Shown piece after piece: positions 54,131 to 64,000 of a stretch of 64,000 nucleotides of DNA. Position 1 is the first letter of the stretch. The number at the start of each line of letters is the position of its first letter. A program made the position numbers and the translations under genes. Under the pieces are notes generated by a model, which saw only the letters and a list, made by a program, of their open reading frames with translations, did not search any database and was not told the DNA's origin. The stretch is from Lunularia cruciata (lineage: Eukaryota > Streptophyta > Marchantiopsida > Lunulariales > Lunulariaceae): NCBI GenBank assembly GCA_948567375.1, contig OX419755.1, positions 67,150,944 to 67,214,943 of the forward strand. Direction: 5' to 3'.

Positions 54131-57100
54131 TGTGACAACCCAACAAATATCACTTTTGTGGTAATTGGGTAAGTAAAGTTCGTTCCCCTAGAGATATGAT
54201 TTAGAATTAGTCAAATACAAAGTCAAATGTCACAATGTAGTTCTTCTTGGTTGCGTCTTTAATCTCTTAGGTAGAAACCACACCCAGAAGAGAGTAACAA
54301 GCACTGATTTGCAATCTTGTCACAAAGTAACACTCCTTAATCACAACACCTTCAATTCTTTCCAAACAATCTTGATTGTGATGATTCAGGCTCTCCCAAA
54401 AATGGCACTTCACTACAAAACTACTTTGCCTCAAAATTGTGTTCTACCACTCCACTAAAGGTACAACTTCCTTGATTGAAATTACTTCACATCAACTTCA
54501 CGTTGCACTCACAAATGCAGAATACTACCAACACTACAATTCTCTCAGATTTGTCAAGGCATTGCTTTGATTGCACTTCACTCAAGATCAAACACACAGA
54601 ATGAAGATCAAGGCTGCCAAATCCAACATCCAACAAGCACATTGACTTGCACTTCAAATTTCTCCACACACTCACAATTACAAACACAAAGTTGATACTT
54701 GGAATCAAGCTCAAACGACGAGCACTACTTCACAATACTTCGTTTTATCTATTCTCAAAAATTATGAGCACTGAACAAAAATTTCATGCAAATACCACTC
54801 TTAAATAGTGAAGCAAACAATAGTTCTAACAAAAATACCATTTCCTAACAACTTTACAAACTTGCAGATCCAAAATGACAATGCACATCTTCATATATGC
54901 CTCTTCAAATCTCAAAACTATTACTAATCCAATCCAATGTTGACTTCTTCCTTGGCTTTCAAACCCAATCCCGAAGTAACCTCACTCACTACTACTCTGT
55001 TTTTGGGTTTCACAACTCCTAATTCCTCTACCAAATCTAACAATTCTCTTTCTTGATTTGAAATTTCACTAGTGGATAATCTATCTAACTCCTTATCTCC
55101 TGACCACTCTTCTCTAATGTCTCCAATGGTAACACTGAAGACATTTGCACTCCCATTTCATCTACAACGGGTTTTGCTCTAACATCCTTCTGAAGTTTAT
55201 CTATTTCTAATGTGACTAAGTCTAATCTGATTGTGATATTGTCTTCTACTTCCAATATCTTCCTATCTACACGAGATCTTAGACTGATTAGTAAAGCATT
55301 CAAGTCTTTGTCCTTCATATTTCTCCTCCTTGTCTCCTGCACCAACAACTTCAACTTGTGCAGCCTTGTCTCTTTGATGCGCACACTGGCCTCTGTACTC
55401 AACATCGCATTCATCTTGATCACGATCTCTTTTAATGGCTCCAATCTCATTTTCCTCTCTCGTTCTTGATCTGCAAGCCAATCTTCTCTATACATTGCTA
55501 ATTCTGCTTTGAACTTGGCTTTCATAGCTTCCTTCTCCTTCTCTTTCTACACAATCTTTTCCTCCTGATTGCGAAGTAACTCTCTCAACCTTTCTTCTTC
55601 TCTATACCTCGCTATCAACTCTCTTTGCCACAATTGCTTCTTCTCCTCTACACTTTCCATCACTCTATCGAGCTCTTGTTCTTTCTCTGCTACTCTTGCC
55701 ATAGTGTGGATAATTTCTAGTCTTGAATCAGCATACTACTGCTTCAAGATTTCATATTCAGCAATTTGTCTTTCCTTTGCTATGACATTCTGCTCTATTA
55801 GTTCCTCCCAATTCCTTGCTTCTCTCCTCAAATTCTCAAGCACTTGATTCTACACTACTACATCTACTTGTAGTACTTTCTTTTCCTCCTCACTTCAGAT
55901 TATACTCTTCTTCAATTCCAAATTCTCTTCTTCTAATTGTGCTAACACCTGCAACACAGTCTTCACCTCCAAACACTTTGACTGCATCTCTTTCTTCTTG
56001 TGCTCTAACTTCACCAATAAGAGGCACAAAACCTCCCGCATGTACTCCACTCCTTCACTCGGAGTTACTTCAACTTGCGAAGTGATCTCCTTCTTCACAT
56101 CTTCTTCACTCGACACTTGCCTTCTGAGCCGCAGTCGCCATATAGGAATAGATGCTTCACTCCTCAAACTTTCATTCTCTTCTTCTCTTACCTTACTTGG
56201 CCCCGCTTCACACTTCACCTTTTGCCTGGAACAAACTCCTCATTGAATGGTAACTTTCCTTTCTTCCTGCTCTGGCACTTTGTCTTCCAACTTCAAGTTA
56301 CCTTTCTCCTCCATCTCCATCATGGTTTTCTCTTCCTTGGGTACCGATGTCATCTCCCCTCCATCGTCGCTATCACTACTCGTGTCTCCACTCTGCAGTG
56401 TGAGCTCAAGTTCTTCATCTCTTTCCAAGTCTTTGGACTTGCACTCGGCTTTGCCTTCTGATTCTTCCTCCAACAATGCGATTACCACCATACCTTTCCT
56501 TGAGTTTACTCTTCTAGTCTTCCAAGGTCTTACTTTCTTGACGTCATCTCCTTCTCCTTGTTGACTCCTCTTCTTTGACTTTGGAGTACTCATGTCTAAT
56601 TGCACACTCTTCCCTATCTACGCGTAGTACTCATTGTTGCTCCTGATCTAAAGAATGTATTGCTACTCTTCCGCATCAACATCCTTTCTTAAGTTGGGAT
56701 GGAAATGCGACACCATCCTGTTGCGCTCTGCCGCATTGAGCAAGTTCAGCCCCATGTAGAAGTGAGCTACAAAAGGCACAATGTAATGCGGAGGTGATTT
56801 ATCCCGCAAATTCCATACCATTTGTCTTGTTCTCCCATGAAAACACTTTGCCCAATTAATTGGCTCTCTTGCAAACATCTTATGGAAGAACACCGCTTGG
56901 TGCTTCATCACATAAGTCATTCTCTCCGGCTTCAAGATTTCCATTTGAGCACTCATGATCCCTCACTTGACAGGATCCTTGTTACTCTCTACTTTGTAAC
57001 CATTCTTTGTGCGCTTTGAAGAGAAAGCATTTCTCACCTCCTGGGTTTCTTTTGCTACTTCTCCCTTCCCCAAGAACGTGGCACCATGCTCTGCGTCTGC

Positions 57101-58085
57101 TTCTCTTCCGAGTACTAACCTCCAATCCGACTCCATCCAATGAGTTGGATTACCTCTCTTCCCCTCTTCCTTGGGGCCCTTGAGACATCTACTCTCGATG
57201 ATCTTAGTCATGAACCCTGGAAAGCTTACATTCTAGTTCCACGCAAAGAATGTGATCCAAAGTCTGCTCAAGACTTCAATTCTTGCAATCACATCTAACC
57301 TCCGAATCGCATGATTTGTCACTACAAATTCGGAGTTCTTCTTCCCTCCTCCTATCTTTCTTTCTTCCACTCTAGGCTGAGGACTATTCATCCTATTGAT
57401 TCTTGGATTAGCTCTCTCAAATTCTCCTCTACACACCAACGCGTCTTCAACTCTACTTCCCTTCCCATGATCTCCTACAGGATGACTTCTTAATGGCGAG
57501 GAAAAATTGCTTGTCATCACTTTGTCTTTAGCCCAATTTTTATAGAGTTGTGCCTTCTTCATCTTTCTTCAATTTGAGTTTCTACCAAGAAATCACACCT
57601 CTTGCATGTTCTTGTCATTGTCAAGTGTCCTTCATGCGTATGACCACCATTTTTCAACAGTCCCTTCTTGAATCTCTTTCCTCAAAGGAAAGTTGTTACA
57701 CTATCCTCGCCTGGGGTTGACCACCCCCTATACGAAGACTCCTTACTTTGGATTGTATGCTGACAGGGCAATTCCAAGTACTTTGCCTTATGACTCAAAG
57801 CCACGTTACCTTGGCTTTCATCTCGAAGACACTTTTCTTTGCCTTCTTTGGCCATATAAGCACAATTTGACTTCTCTATACACTTATTCTTCCACATTTA
57901 AAAAAGAAAACAAAAAATGGAGGTACAATATAAGGACTTTGCCTTATGACCCGAAGCCACATTACCTCAGCTTTCATCCTAAGGACACTTTTCTTTGCCT
58001 TCTTTGGCCATACAAGTGAAATTCAACTTCTCTATACACTACTTCTTCCACATTTCAAAAAAAAACCAAAAATGTGGGTACCACA
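54131..58085 (-). mobile_element. Giant solo LTR of family B (3955 bp), perfect TSD
   Basis: Reads TGTGACAACC...GGTACCACA on the plus strand, with CAAAA at 54126-54130 and 58086-58090. No internal retrotransposon domain is present. The minus strand carries a long reading frame (57562 to 54924), then a TATA-like TATTTAAG (54800-54807) and about 670 bases to the LTR end. At the outer end (57690-58085) a segment of about 150 bp with TTTGCCTTATGACYCRAAGCC is duplicated. Confidence 0.95.
54924..57562 (-). pseudogene. LTR-encoded protein of family B, longest copy
   Basis: About 880 codons in broken but largely collinear frames. The order is: N-terminal basic part (YKNWAKDKVM, PLRSHPVGD, NSEFVVTNHAIRRLD) at 57233-57562; globular domain at 56660-57211 (ESDWRLVLGREADAE, AVFFHKMFAREPINWAKCF, HYIVPFVAHFYMGLNLL); a basic then acidic stretch at 56240-56605 (ELELTLQSGDTSSDSDDGGE); and a coiled coil at 54930-56220 (LEHKKKEMQSKCLEVK, EEERLRELLRNQEE, RVDRKILEVEDNITIRLDL). 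I do not recognise a family. It has no signal peptide or membrane segment. A gag-like or structural role, or an extra ORF like those of Ogre/Tat elements, are possibilities. There are about seven stops. Confidence 0.7.
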
Positions 58086-58363
58086 CAAAATTCTACCTTT
58101 AGATCATATGTCTAACTATTAATTCTAAAGTCTTCAAGTGTGTTTTGATTTCTGGCCTATTAATAGAAGTACTCTTTTGGTGATAATTTCATCTAATCTA
58201 CTTAGTCCATCATGTATAATATCCTTCCATATGTTACCAAACCAATTTTCATCTCTAGATCATATGTCTAGCTATTGGTATTATAGTTTCCCACACTTGA
58301 GTGTCCCAAATGTGATATTCCATTCTCCTTGTTCTCTCCTTGGTCTTGATCTTTTACACTTGG

Positions 58364-58522
58364 ATTAGATGGCTATTTGGAGTTAGAGGGACCTAACCGC
58401 CAACTAGGGGGCCAATTGTGGCACTTAAAGTTCATGTATGACTTGTGTGTGAGTTGTGCTTCTACAATATATGATGTTGATTTTGATGTATGTTATGTAG
58501 CAATGTATATATGCAAGACCAT
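58364..58522 (+). other. 3' UTR of A3, continued after D element
   Basis: Sequence between the right TSD of D and the family A LTR start. It continues the non-coding stretch that began at 42448. No polypurine tract is obvious just before 58523. Confidence 0.45.
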
Positions 58523-58645
58523 TGTCACAACATTTGCAATACCAAAGCTAAGTTGCTCGTACACTAGAATGGTAGTGTTTGTGGTTATAGTTATTTTAGG
58601 AGTTACTCATGGGTTACTTGTTGGCAGTCTAATTTTATATCATGG
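58523..58645 (+). repeat. Family A 3' LTR fragment
   Basis: TGTCACAACATTTGCAATACC onwards aligns with the family A LTR starts at 1369 and 14603 for about 120 bases (shared ACTAGA...TATTTTAG...TACTTG...CAGTC) before the E element interrupts it. It places the A3 3' end here. Confidence 0.65.
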
Positions 58646-59370
58646 TGTATACCAAGAGCTAGCCATATGATCTCAATGTGAAATTTGGTTTAGTAACATC
58701 TAGAATGATGTTATACATAATGAAAAAAATAGATCAGATAGAAGTATCACCAAAAGGGTACTTCTACTAATAGGGAAAAAACCAAAATACATTTCAAAAC
58801 CTTAGAACCAATAGCTAGACATATGATTTAAAGGTGATAATTGGTTTGGTAACATCTGGAAGAACGTTACACATGATGGACTAAATAGATCAAAAAGAGG
58901 TGTCACCAAAAGTGCATTAATAGAGTAGGAACCAAAATATACCTAAAACCTTTGAAGGCAATTTTAGAGGCCTGAACGAATGAATTAGGCCTCAAAAATG
59001 TGTTGATCATCCCTCAACAAAGGGAAGGTTGGCCTCTCCTCCCCCTTGCTTTTTCAAGAACTTTCTAATGGTACCTCACCCACGTGATTATGAGATTCCT
59101 ACAAGAAGATTCCCTAAAAGATTCTCTTTGATCAAAGTTTGTTTGACCAACCAGATAGGACCAAGACCAACATGTCACACATCCAAGTACGTAATCCAAG
59201 GGTGGAGCTTGCTAACATGTCATCTATTTATGTGCTTAATCCTAGGGTGGAGCTTCCTTGGAGGAGATCCTCTTTGTCTATATAATAAAGAGAAGGTGCT
59301 CCTTTGGGGCATCAGATGATTGAGTGTGAAATTTGTGTTTTCTCTCTTCTCCTGTCCTTGGAGTATTACA
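58646..59370 (+). repeat. 5' LTR of family E chromovirus
   Basis: Starts TGTATACCAAGAGCTAGCC and ends GGAGTATTACA. It has the 156-bp internal duplication (units from 58657 and 58813) and a TATA box TATATAATA at 59279-59287. Confidence 0.9.
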
Positions 59371-59385
59371 ATGGTATTGGAGCAA
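59371..59385 (+). promoter_or_regulatory. Primer-binding site of family E (tRNA-iMet type)
   Basis: TGGTATTGGAGCA at 59372-59384 matches TGGTATCAGAGCA at 11 of 13 positions. Confidence 0.75.
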
Positions 59386-59972
59386 GTGTTTTAGTCCAAG
59401 AGAATGGATCACCCCTCTTGGAAGAACACAAACTACTAAAATTGAGTAATTTGAGGTAGAGAACATCGAGTAATTGCTAGACCTGGGAAAGGCTGTAGGG
59501 AGCAGATGGGATGGATGCACAAGGAGGACAATTTCCCACACCTAACTTTCCATTCTTGAATCCATTCCACATCAAGGTTATGTACATCCAATGTAAGCAA
59601 ATGAGAGTATTGCTAGTTTATCTCTTTGGAGTAGAATTCATGGACAAAGTGATGAACTCACCAAACCCAATGATTCTACCTATGGTGGTATACAATAGAG
59701 AGTGGGATTTTACAATCTACATTCTATTATGATGTTATGGATGTGAATGTACCAAATCCTCTCCCTTTCAAAACGTAAGTAGAATTTTGTTATGTAGTGA
59801 GACCAAAGGTGAATTTTAGAGATTTTGTGGTTAGGAATTTTGGTGAGGAGTATTTCAATGAGTGATAACTTCTTAGGTCCCAATGGTAGTCCTAATAGTT
59901 TGTGCGCCTTCTAGAGTGATCATATTGACTATATATTGAAGTAGACATTAGCAATTGAGTGTTGTAGGAACC
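59386..59972 (+). other. Leader of family E, with a 73-codon ORF
   Basis: Leader between primer site and gag. An ORF at 59511-59732 (MDAQGGQFPTPNFPF) may be an upstream ORF or decayed coding sequence; no domain is recognised. Confidence 0.4.
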
Positions 59973-61040
59973 ATGGATCCGCAATTACAAGAGCTGGTGC
60001 AAGGAATGCAAGGGATATTGAACAAATTTTGAGAGATTAAGATGACCATAGAGGCATTACAAAGTCAAGTATAGATCCTCAAGAATGATCAAGCAATGGA
60101 AGAAGAAGAGCCGTCTCAAAACCCAATACCTGTAGCTAAAGTACTTGGAGAGGCACATGTGCCTACAAACCCTATCAAAGATGAAGCCCACATTGCTACC
60201 CTAGATGAAGAAGACCTACAACATCAAGCCTTACAAGGGGCAGCATATGATGGGAGTAGTGTAAAATTGGATCTTGAAAATGAACCAATATTTTTGATTG
60301 TTCTCAATAGAGATCATTGAGCATGTTATAGGCGTGTTTGCATGTGGATACTTGACCAATAAAGCCCTCACATGGCACAATGCTTGGGAATGATCCATGT
60401 TGGCAGACAAAAGGGAGGTCACGTAAATATCAATGCAAGAATAATTGCTGAAGAATTTCCAATTGGTGGATTCCGTGCAAATGGCCCAAATCCAACTATG
60501 AAGATTGAGATAGAAGAACAACAAACAAGAGTATGTGGAGGCATTTTTGGATCTACAAGTCGTAATAACCGACATGAGTCTAGCAGAGGCTCTCAACAAT
60601 TTCAAACAAGGGTTGAAGGAGCGGATTTGCCAAGAAGTCATGGTGCAAAATCCTCACACGATATTTGAAGCCATTGCTTGTGGCAAAGAATAGTAGGAGC
60701 ATTAGGCGGAGGTGAAGGAGTAGTTCTACCTCAACATTATCGGGCATAAATGCCACACATGGGTAGACCAATACCAATAGAATTGAACAACCTTTGATTT
60801 TGAGATCAAGGAGCACAACCGCTTCAAGGAGAGTGTGGACGGGTAGAAGAACAAAGAGATAGAGTCCCACAAGGAGAAGGAACTCAATGAGAACAACACT
60901 ATTGTAACAATTGTGGCCGTATTGGGCACATATCTATCAATTATCGTGCTCATTTCCCTAGAAGCCCCTAGAGGCCTTTGGCTTTCATACATGCAAACTT
61001 TGAACAACATGAAGAGGTGCACTAAAGAGGAGGAGGTGAG
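59973..61040 (+). pseudogene. gag pseudogene of family E
   Basis: Starts MDPQLQELVQGMQGIL at 59973 with a short coiled-coil-like N-terminus, then an acidic stretch. The capsid end SLAEALNNFKQGLKER near 60580 is in another frame. The knuckle at 60903-60944 reads CNNC...GH...SINY; its last Cys is Tyr (TAT). Two early TGA/TAG codons and at least one frameshift break it. Confidence 0.72.
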
Positions 61041-61061
61041 AATCACTTTGGAAAATGAAGA

Positions 61062-61505
61062 TTGTCAATAAATGTACCTTGCGGCCTTACTAGCTCAATA
61101 AGGAAGCAAAGAAGCAAGGGGAGGAAGAAGATAGATGCGCAAAGGTCCCAAAAGGCAACCTCACAATTGATTGTTGTGAATGTAGTACTAGAAGGTAATC
61201 AAGTGAGAGTATTAATAGATCTAGGAGCAACAAAGAATTGTTTGTCTCACTCTGTTGCAATAAGATTGGGAATGGATCTAGAGACAGATGAGAGTGAAGA
61301 AGTAGAGTTACCTAGTGGGCAAACAAAGAGGATTAAATCATTACTTAGATGGGTAATGCTCTCTATAGGAGAATATCAGGAAGCAATTGAGTGGCAAGTG
61401 ATACAATTAGCTTGTTATGATGCAATCTTAGGCATGCCATGGATGGAGCATTACAACCCTATGGTAGATTGGAGGAAGAAAGTAGGAGAACCAACCAATG
61501 GTTGA
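61062..61505 (+). pseudogene. Aspartic protease pseudogene of family E
   Basis: An open stretch of 147 codons with QVRVLIDLGATKNCLS (Asp at 61218-61220), LPSGQTKRIKSL and CYDAILGMPWMEHYNPMVDW. The active site is D-L-G, not D-[ST]-G, so activity is doubtful. It lies between gag and RT as expected for chromoviruses. Confidence 0.85.
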
Positions 61506-62140
61506 TCATTGGGTTAAAGAAAAATCACACAAGCAAGAACTATCTCTGTATGTCATAGGGACGACAATTGTCTATAAGACCAATAGGTGTTTCATGGGTC
61601 TAATAAGAGAAGTCCACAATGCACAACTTGATGGATAATTTCCTGAGAAATTGAAGGATGTGGTGGATGAATTTCAAGATGTCTTTCTCAATGATCTACC
61701 CTTAGGATTACCTCCAAAAAGGAGAGTAGATCATTACATTGAGACACTCCCTGAGAAGACATCTCCTTGTAAGGCCCCATATTGCCTATCACCTCATGAG
61801 TTAGAGGAGTGTAAGTCTCAAATTGAAGAGATGCTGCAAAAAGGGTTCATCCAACCTAGCATATCGCCATATGGGCTCCTATCTTGTTTGTGAAGAAGAA
61901 GGATGGGACAATGTGTATGTGCATTGATTATTGGGGTCTCAATCAGCAAATAGTGAAGAACAAATACCCCTTACCTTGCATGGATGACCTATTTGATCAA
62001 CACCATGGAGCAAGATACTTCATCAAATTGGACTTACAGAATGGTTACAATCAAATCCAAATTGTAGAGGAGGATGTATACAAAACTCCCTTTCAAACCA
62101 AGTATGGCCACTTCTAATATCTTGTGATGCCTTATGGTCC
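61506..62140 (+). pseudogene. RT N-terminal half of family E, cut before the catalytic box
   Basis: EFQDVFLNDLPLGLPPKR and VDHYIETLPEKTSPCKAPY near 61670-61780, [12 protein letters not shown], then after a frameshift near 61875 [33 protein letters not shown] and [14 protein letters not shown] (first catalytic Asp) to YLVMPYG at 62138. The following YxDD box, thumb and connection are absent: the next residues PKHPIKLAIDASN are already RNase H. Confidence 0.85.
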
Positions 62141-62560
62141 AAAACATCCAATCAAGTTGGCTATAGATGCATCCAACGTAGCAATAGGAGCAGTCTACAA
62201 CAAGAGTGGCATGATGGATGGCATTCAATTGTATATTTCTCTCAAAAGTTGTTACCAGTAGAGCACAATTATCATACTATAGAACAAGAAGAGTTGGCCA
62301 TTGTCCTTGCAACCAAGCATTGGAAACATTATCTAGGCAAGAAGGCATTTGTAGTAGAGACAGACCAAAAAACCTCTAGTCTACCTTGAGACACAGAAAG
62401 ATCTATCTCGTCGCCAGATTTGGTGGGTAGAGTGGTGACAACACTTCAACATGACAATCACCTATGTGGAAGGTAAGAAGCAACTTGCAAATGCACTCAC
62501 CCACATGCCGATGATAAACAATTTGGTGGCATAGGTTAAGATTAACCTTGACTTTTGGCC
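62141..62560 (+). pseudogene. RNase H pseudogene of family E
   Basis: KLAIDASNVAIGAV (catalytic Asp), HTIEQEELAIVLATKHWKHY (catalytic Glu) and FVVETDQKT (catalytic Asp) in two frames. It joins directly to the truncated RT at about 62140. Confidence 0.8.
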
Positions 62561-63790
62561 AGAGATTCTGGCTACTACAAAAACTGATCCACAAATTTTA
62601 GGAGTGCAATCATCCAAAGGCATCACTAGCACCCAATGACTCACCTTTTGTGATGGTAGATTATGGATCCCAAATGTCCCAAAATTATGCACCACCATTC
62701 TAGCAAAATGTCATGATTTGGCCATTACAGGTCATGTCGAAATGGACAAGACCTTGGAAGTAGTCCAATGCCATTACTATTGGCCCAAGATGAGCAACAA
62801 TGTAATGGACTATGTACATAGTTGCCTACTTTGTCAATAGAATAAAGCTTCTAATCAAGCTCTTGTAGGGCTCCTTCAATCTCTCCCCACTCCTACACAA
62901 CATTGGGAACAAGTGAGTATGGATCTTGTTTGTGAATTACCCAAGACCACCTCAGGGTTTGACTCCATTGAGATCTTTGTGGACCGGCTCAATAAAATGA
63001 TTCATGTACACCCTACCACCAAGGATGTGACTGCTCCACAACTAGCTCAATTATACTTAGATGTAGTCTTCTCTCACCATGGCTTGTCTCAAGTACTCAT
63101 CATCGATAGAGGCACTCAATTCACTAGTTTGTTTTGGCGCCCACTTTTTCATTTCTTCAAAACCAAGTTGGCAATGTCCACAACTTAGCACCCACAAATA
63201 GATAGACAAATAGAGCAGGCTAATTGCAATATTGAAGACATGTAATACGACTTCACCTTAGTAGAGCAAGAAAGGTGGGACACCTTACTTGCCTTGGTGG
63301 AATTTGCTTACAACAATTTGGTGAATGCATCCACCCGTGTCACTCCATTCTTCCTCATGTATGGTGAGTATCTTTCACACCTTCTAGCTTGATGAAGATC
63401 CATCTGATAGCTACCTAGGTTGATGTAGTCAACACATTTGTTTCTCAAATCCAACAAGGTGTGAAGAGCGCCAAGCATAGATTGCAAATTGTACAAAATT
63501 GACAAAAGTAGTATGTCGATGCACACCATAGGCACATGGATTTCAGTGTTGGGAATCAAGTGTGGTTGTCTACAACAAACCTCACATTAGTTGGCTCTTG
63601 TAAGCTCAGATCTTGTTTTATTGGGCCTTTTTCTATTTGTTGTTGAGTTGGCATTGTAGCCTATCACCTCGAGCTACCACTACACATGAAGATCCATCTA
63701 GTGCTCCATGTTTCCCTAATATGACAATATACTCCTCAATTGGGCCATTGTCATTCCACACAAGACCTTTGACCTTGTCCAACACTCATT
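62561..63790 (+). pseudogene. Integrase pseudogene of family E
   Basis: Zinc domain CHDLAITGHVEMDKT...HSCLLCQ near 62710-62840 with all ligands. DDE core: VSMDLVCELPKT, VLIIDRGTQFTS and HPQIDRQIEQAN, so Asp, Asp and Glu are all kept. VEFAYNNLVNASTRVTPFFL follows near 63300. A TAG after LAMSTT and later stops end activity. The C-terminal linker leads to the chromodomain. Confidence 0.85.
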
Positions 63791-63994
63791 GATGGCATAG
63801 AGGAATATGAAGTGGAGCGTATCCTCCAAAAATGCATGCATCGTACTCACCATCCGCAGGTGGACTATCTAGTATAGTGGAAAGGTTACCCCCTCTATGA
63901 GGCAACCGGGGAGCCTGCTGCAAATTTGACACATGCACCGGTGTTGGTACAAGTGTTTGAGAAACAACTACACAATGAGGACGTTGCATCTTAA
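63791..63994 (+). pseudogene. Chromodomain of family E integrase
   Basis: EEYEVERILQKCMH at 63797-63840, then VDYLV*WKGYPLYEATGEP, with one TAG before WKGYP and Gly where the third aromatic-cage Trp (TWEP) belongs. It ends with TAA at 63992-63994. A chromodomain in this place defines a chromovirus. Confidence 0.87.
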
Positions 63995-64000
63995 AAGGAG

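Larger units (their letters stand above)
53623..58285 (-). mobile_element. Solo LTR of family E in D 3' LTR, split by B solo LTR
   Basis: Parts 53623-54130 and 58091-58285 make about 703 bp. The TSD is ATTTC (53618-53622) and GTTTC (58286-58290). On the plus strand it starts TATAATTTTTTGAGG and ends GGTATTATA, both decayed ends of the family sequence. Confidence 0.88.
42564..58358 (+). mobile_element. Complete family D chromovirus with nested insertions
   Basis: Both LTRs and a perfect TSD CTTGG (42559-42563 and 58359-58363) are visible. Its own parts are the 5' LTR 42564-42916, gag, RT, RNase H, integrase N-terminus to 45410, integrase, chromodomain and 3' LTR from 51909. It is split by an inverted D element (45411-51903) and, in its 3' LTR, by an E solo LTR containing a B solo LTR. 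The zinc knuckle, protease and RT N-terminus are deleted near 43960. It lies in the 3' UTR of A3. Confidence 0.92.
53274..58358 (+). repeat. 3' LTR of host family D element, split by E and B insertions
   Basis: Begins TGTAACAATATGGAG at 53274, runs to 53622, and resumes at 58291 to end TCTTTTACA at 58358. The net length is about 417 bp. Confidence 0.9.
58646..64000 (+). mobile_element. Family E chromovirus, near full length, running off the window
   Basis: 5' LTR 58646-59370, tRNA-iMet-type primer site, gag with knuckle, protease, RT with an internal deletion, RNase H, integrase and chromodomain, all plus strand. The 3' LTR should lie just beyond 64000. The left flank is CATGG. Frames are interrupted, but less than in family A. 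Confidence 0.9.

Overview
The window looks like land-plant nuclear DNA from a large, repeat-swollen genome, such as a gymnosperm, fern or similar; the species cannot be told from the sequence. Evidence is a serpin-type exon with a GT splice donor, plant-type Ty3/gypsy LTR retrotransposons with tRNA-Asp and tRNA-iMet primer sites, chromodomain integrases and heavy C-to-T decay. No bacterial genes, tRNA, rRNA or CRISPR array were seen. Only about the first 1.3 kb looks like single-copy gene space; nearly everything else is LTR retrotransposon, mostly dead. I call the families A to E. Layout: 1-1368 holds the first exon of a serpin gene on the minus strand and its upstream DNA. 1369-8709 is a 3'-truncated family A element. 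8710-14602 is AT-rich and holds a family A LTR scrap, a solo family E LTR (TSD AAAAG) and a reverse-transcriptase scrap. 14603-16432 is another family A LTR, broken by a family C element (16433 to about 19361). About 19370-29786 is a younger, CpG-rich family B element on the minus strand: tandem repeats, integrase, RNase H, RT, protease, three-knuckle gag, tRNA-Asp primer site and 5' LTR. It abuts an inverted family B LTR piece ending at 31071. From 31072 a second family A element (A3) runs on the plus strand to about 58645, swollen by nested insertions: an E solo LTR (34518-39067) that holds a B solo LTR (35093-38885), and a complete family D chromovirus (42564-58358, TSD CTTGG). That D element contains a second D element in opposite orientation (45411-51903), which itself holds a C solo LTR and an E solo LTR. 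Its 3' LTR holds an E solo LTR that holds another B solo LTR (54131-58085, TSD CAAAA). A near full-length E chromovirus starts at 58646 inside the A3 3' LTR and runs off the window. The most exciting content is family A: between protease and RT both copies carry a decayed C5 cytosine DNA methyltransferase, and A3 ends its integrase reading frame with a PHD-type zinc finger. DNA methyltransferases inside retrotransposons are known from charophyte algae and dinoflagellates; a land-plant copy would be notable. Second is family B, whose 3.8-4.0 kb LTR carries its own long reading frame (a globular domain, an acidic stretch and a coiled coil) upstream of the LTR TATA-like box. Third is family D, whose LTR is packed with perfect heat-shock-element arrays just upstream of a TATA box. 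The premature stops are often TAG or TGA where the family has Gln (CAG) or Arg (CGA), and zinc-ligand Cys codons have become Tyr. This fits deamination of methylated CHG and CG cytosines.
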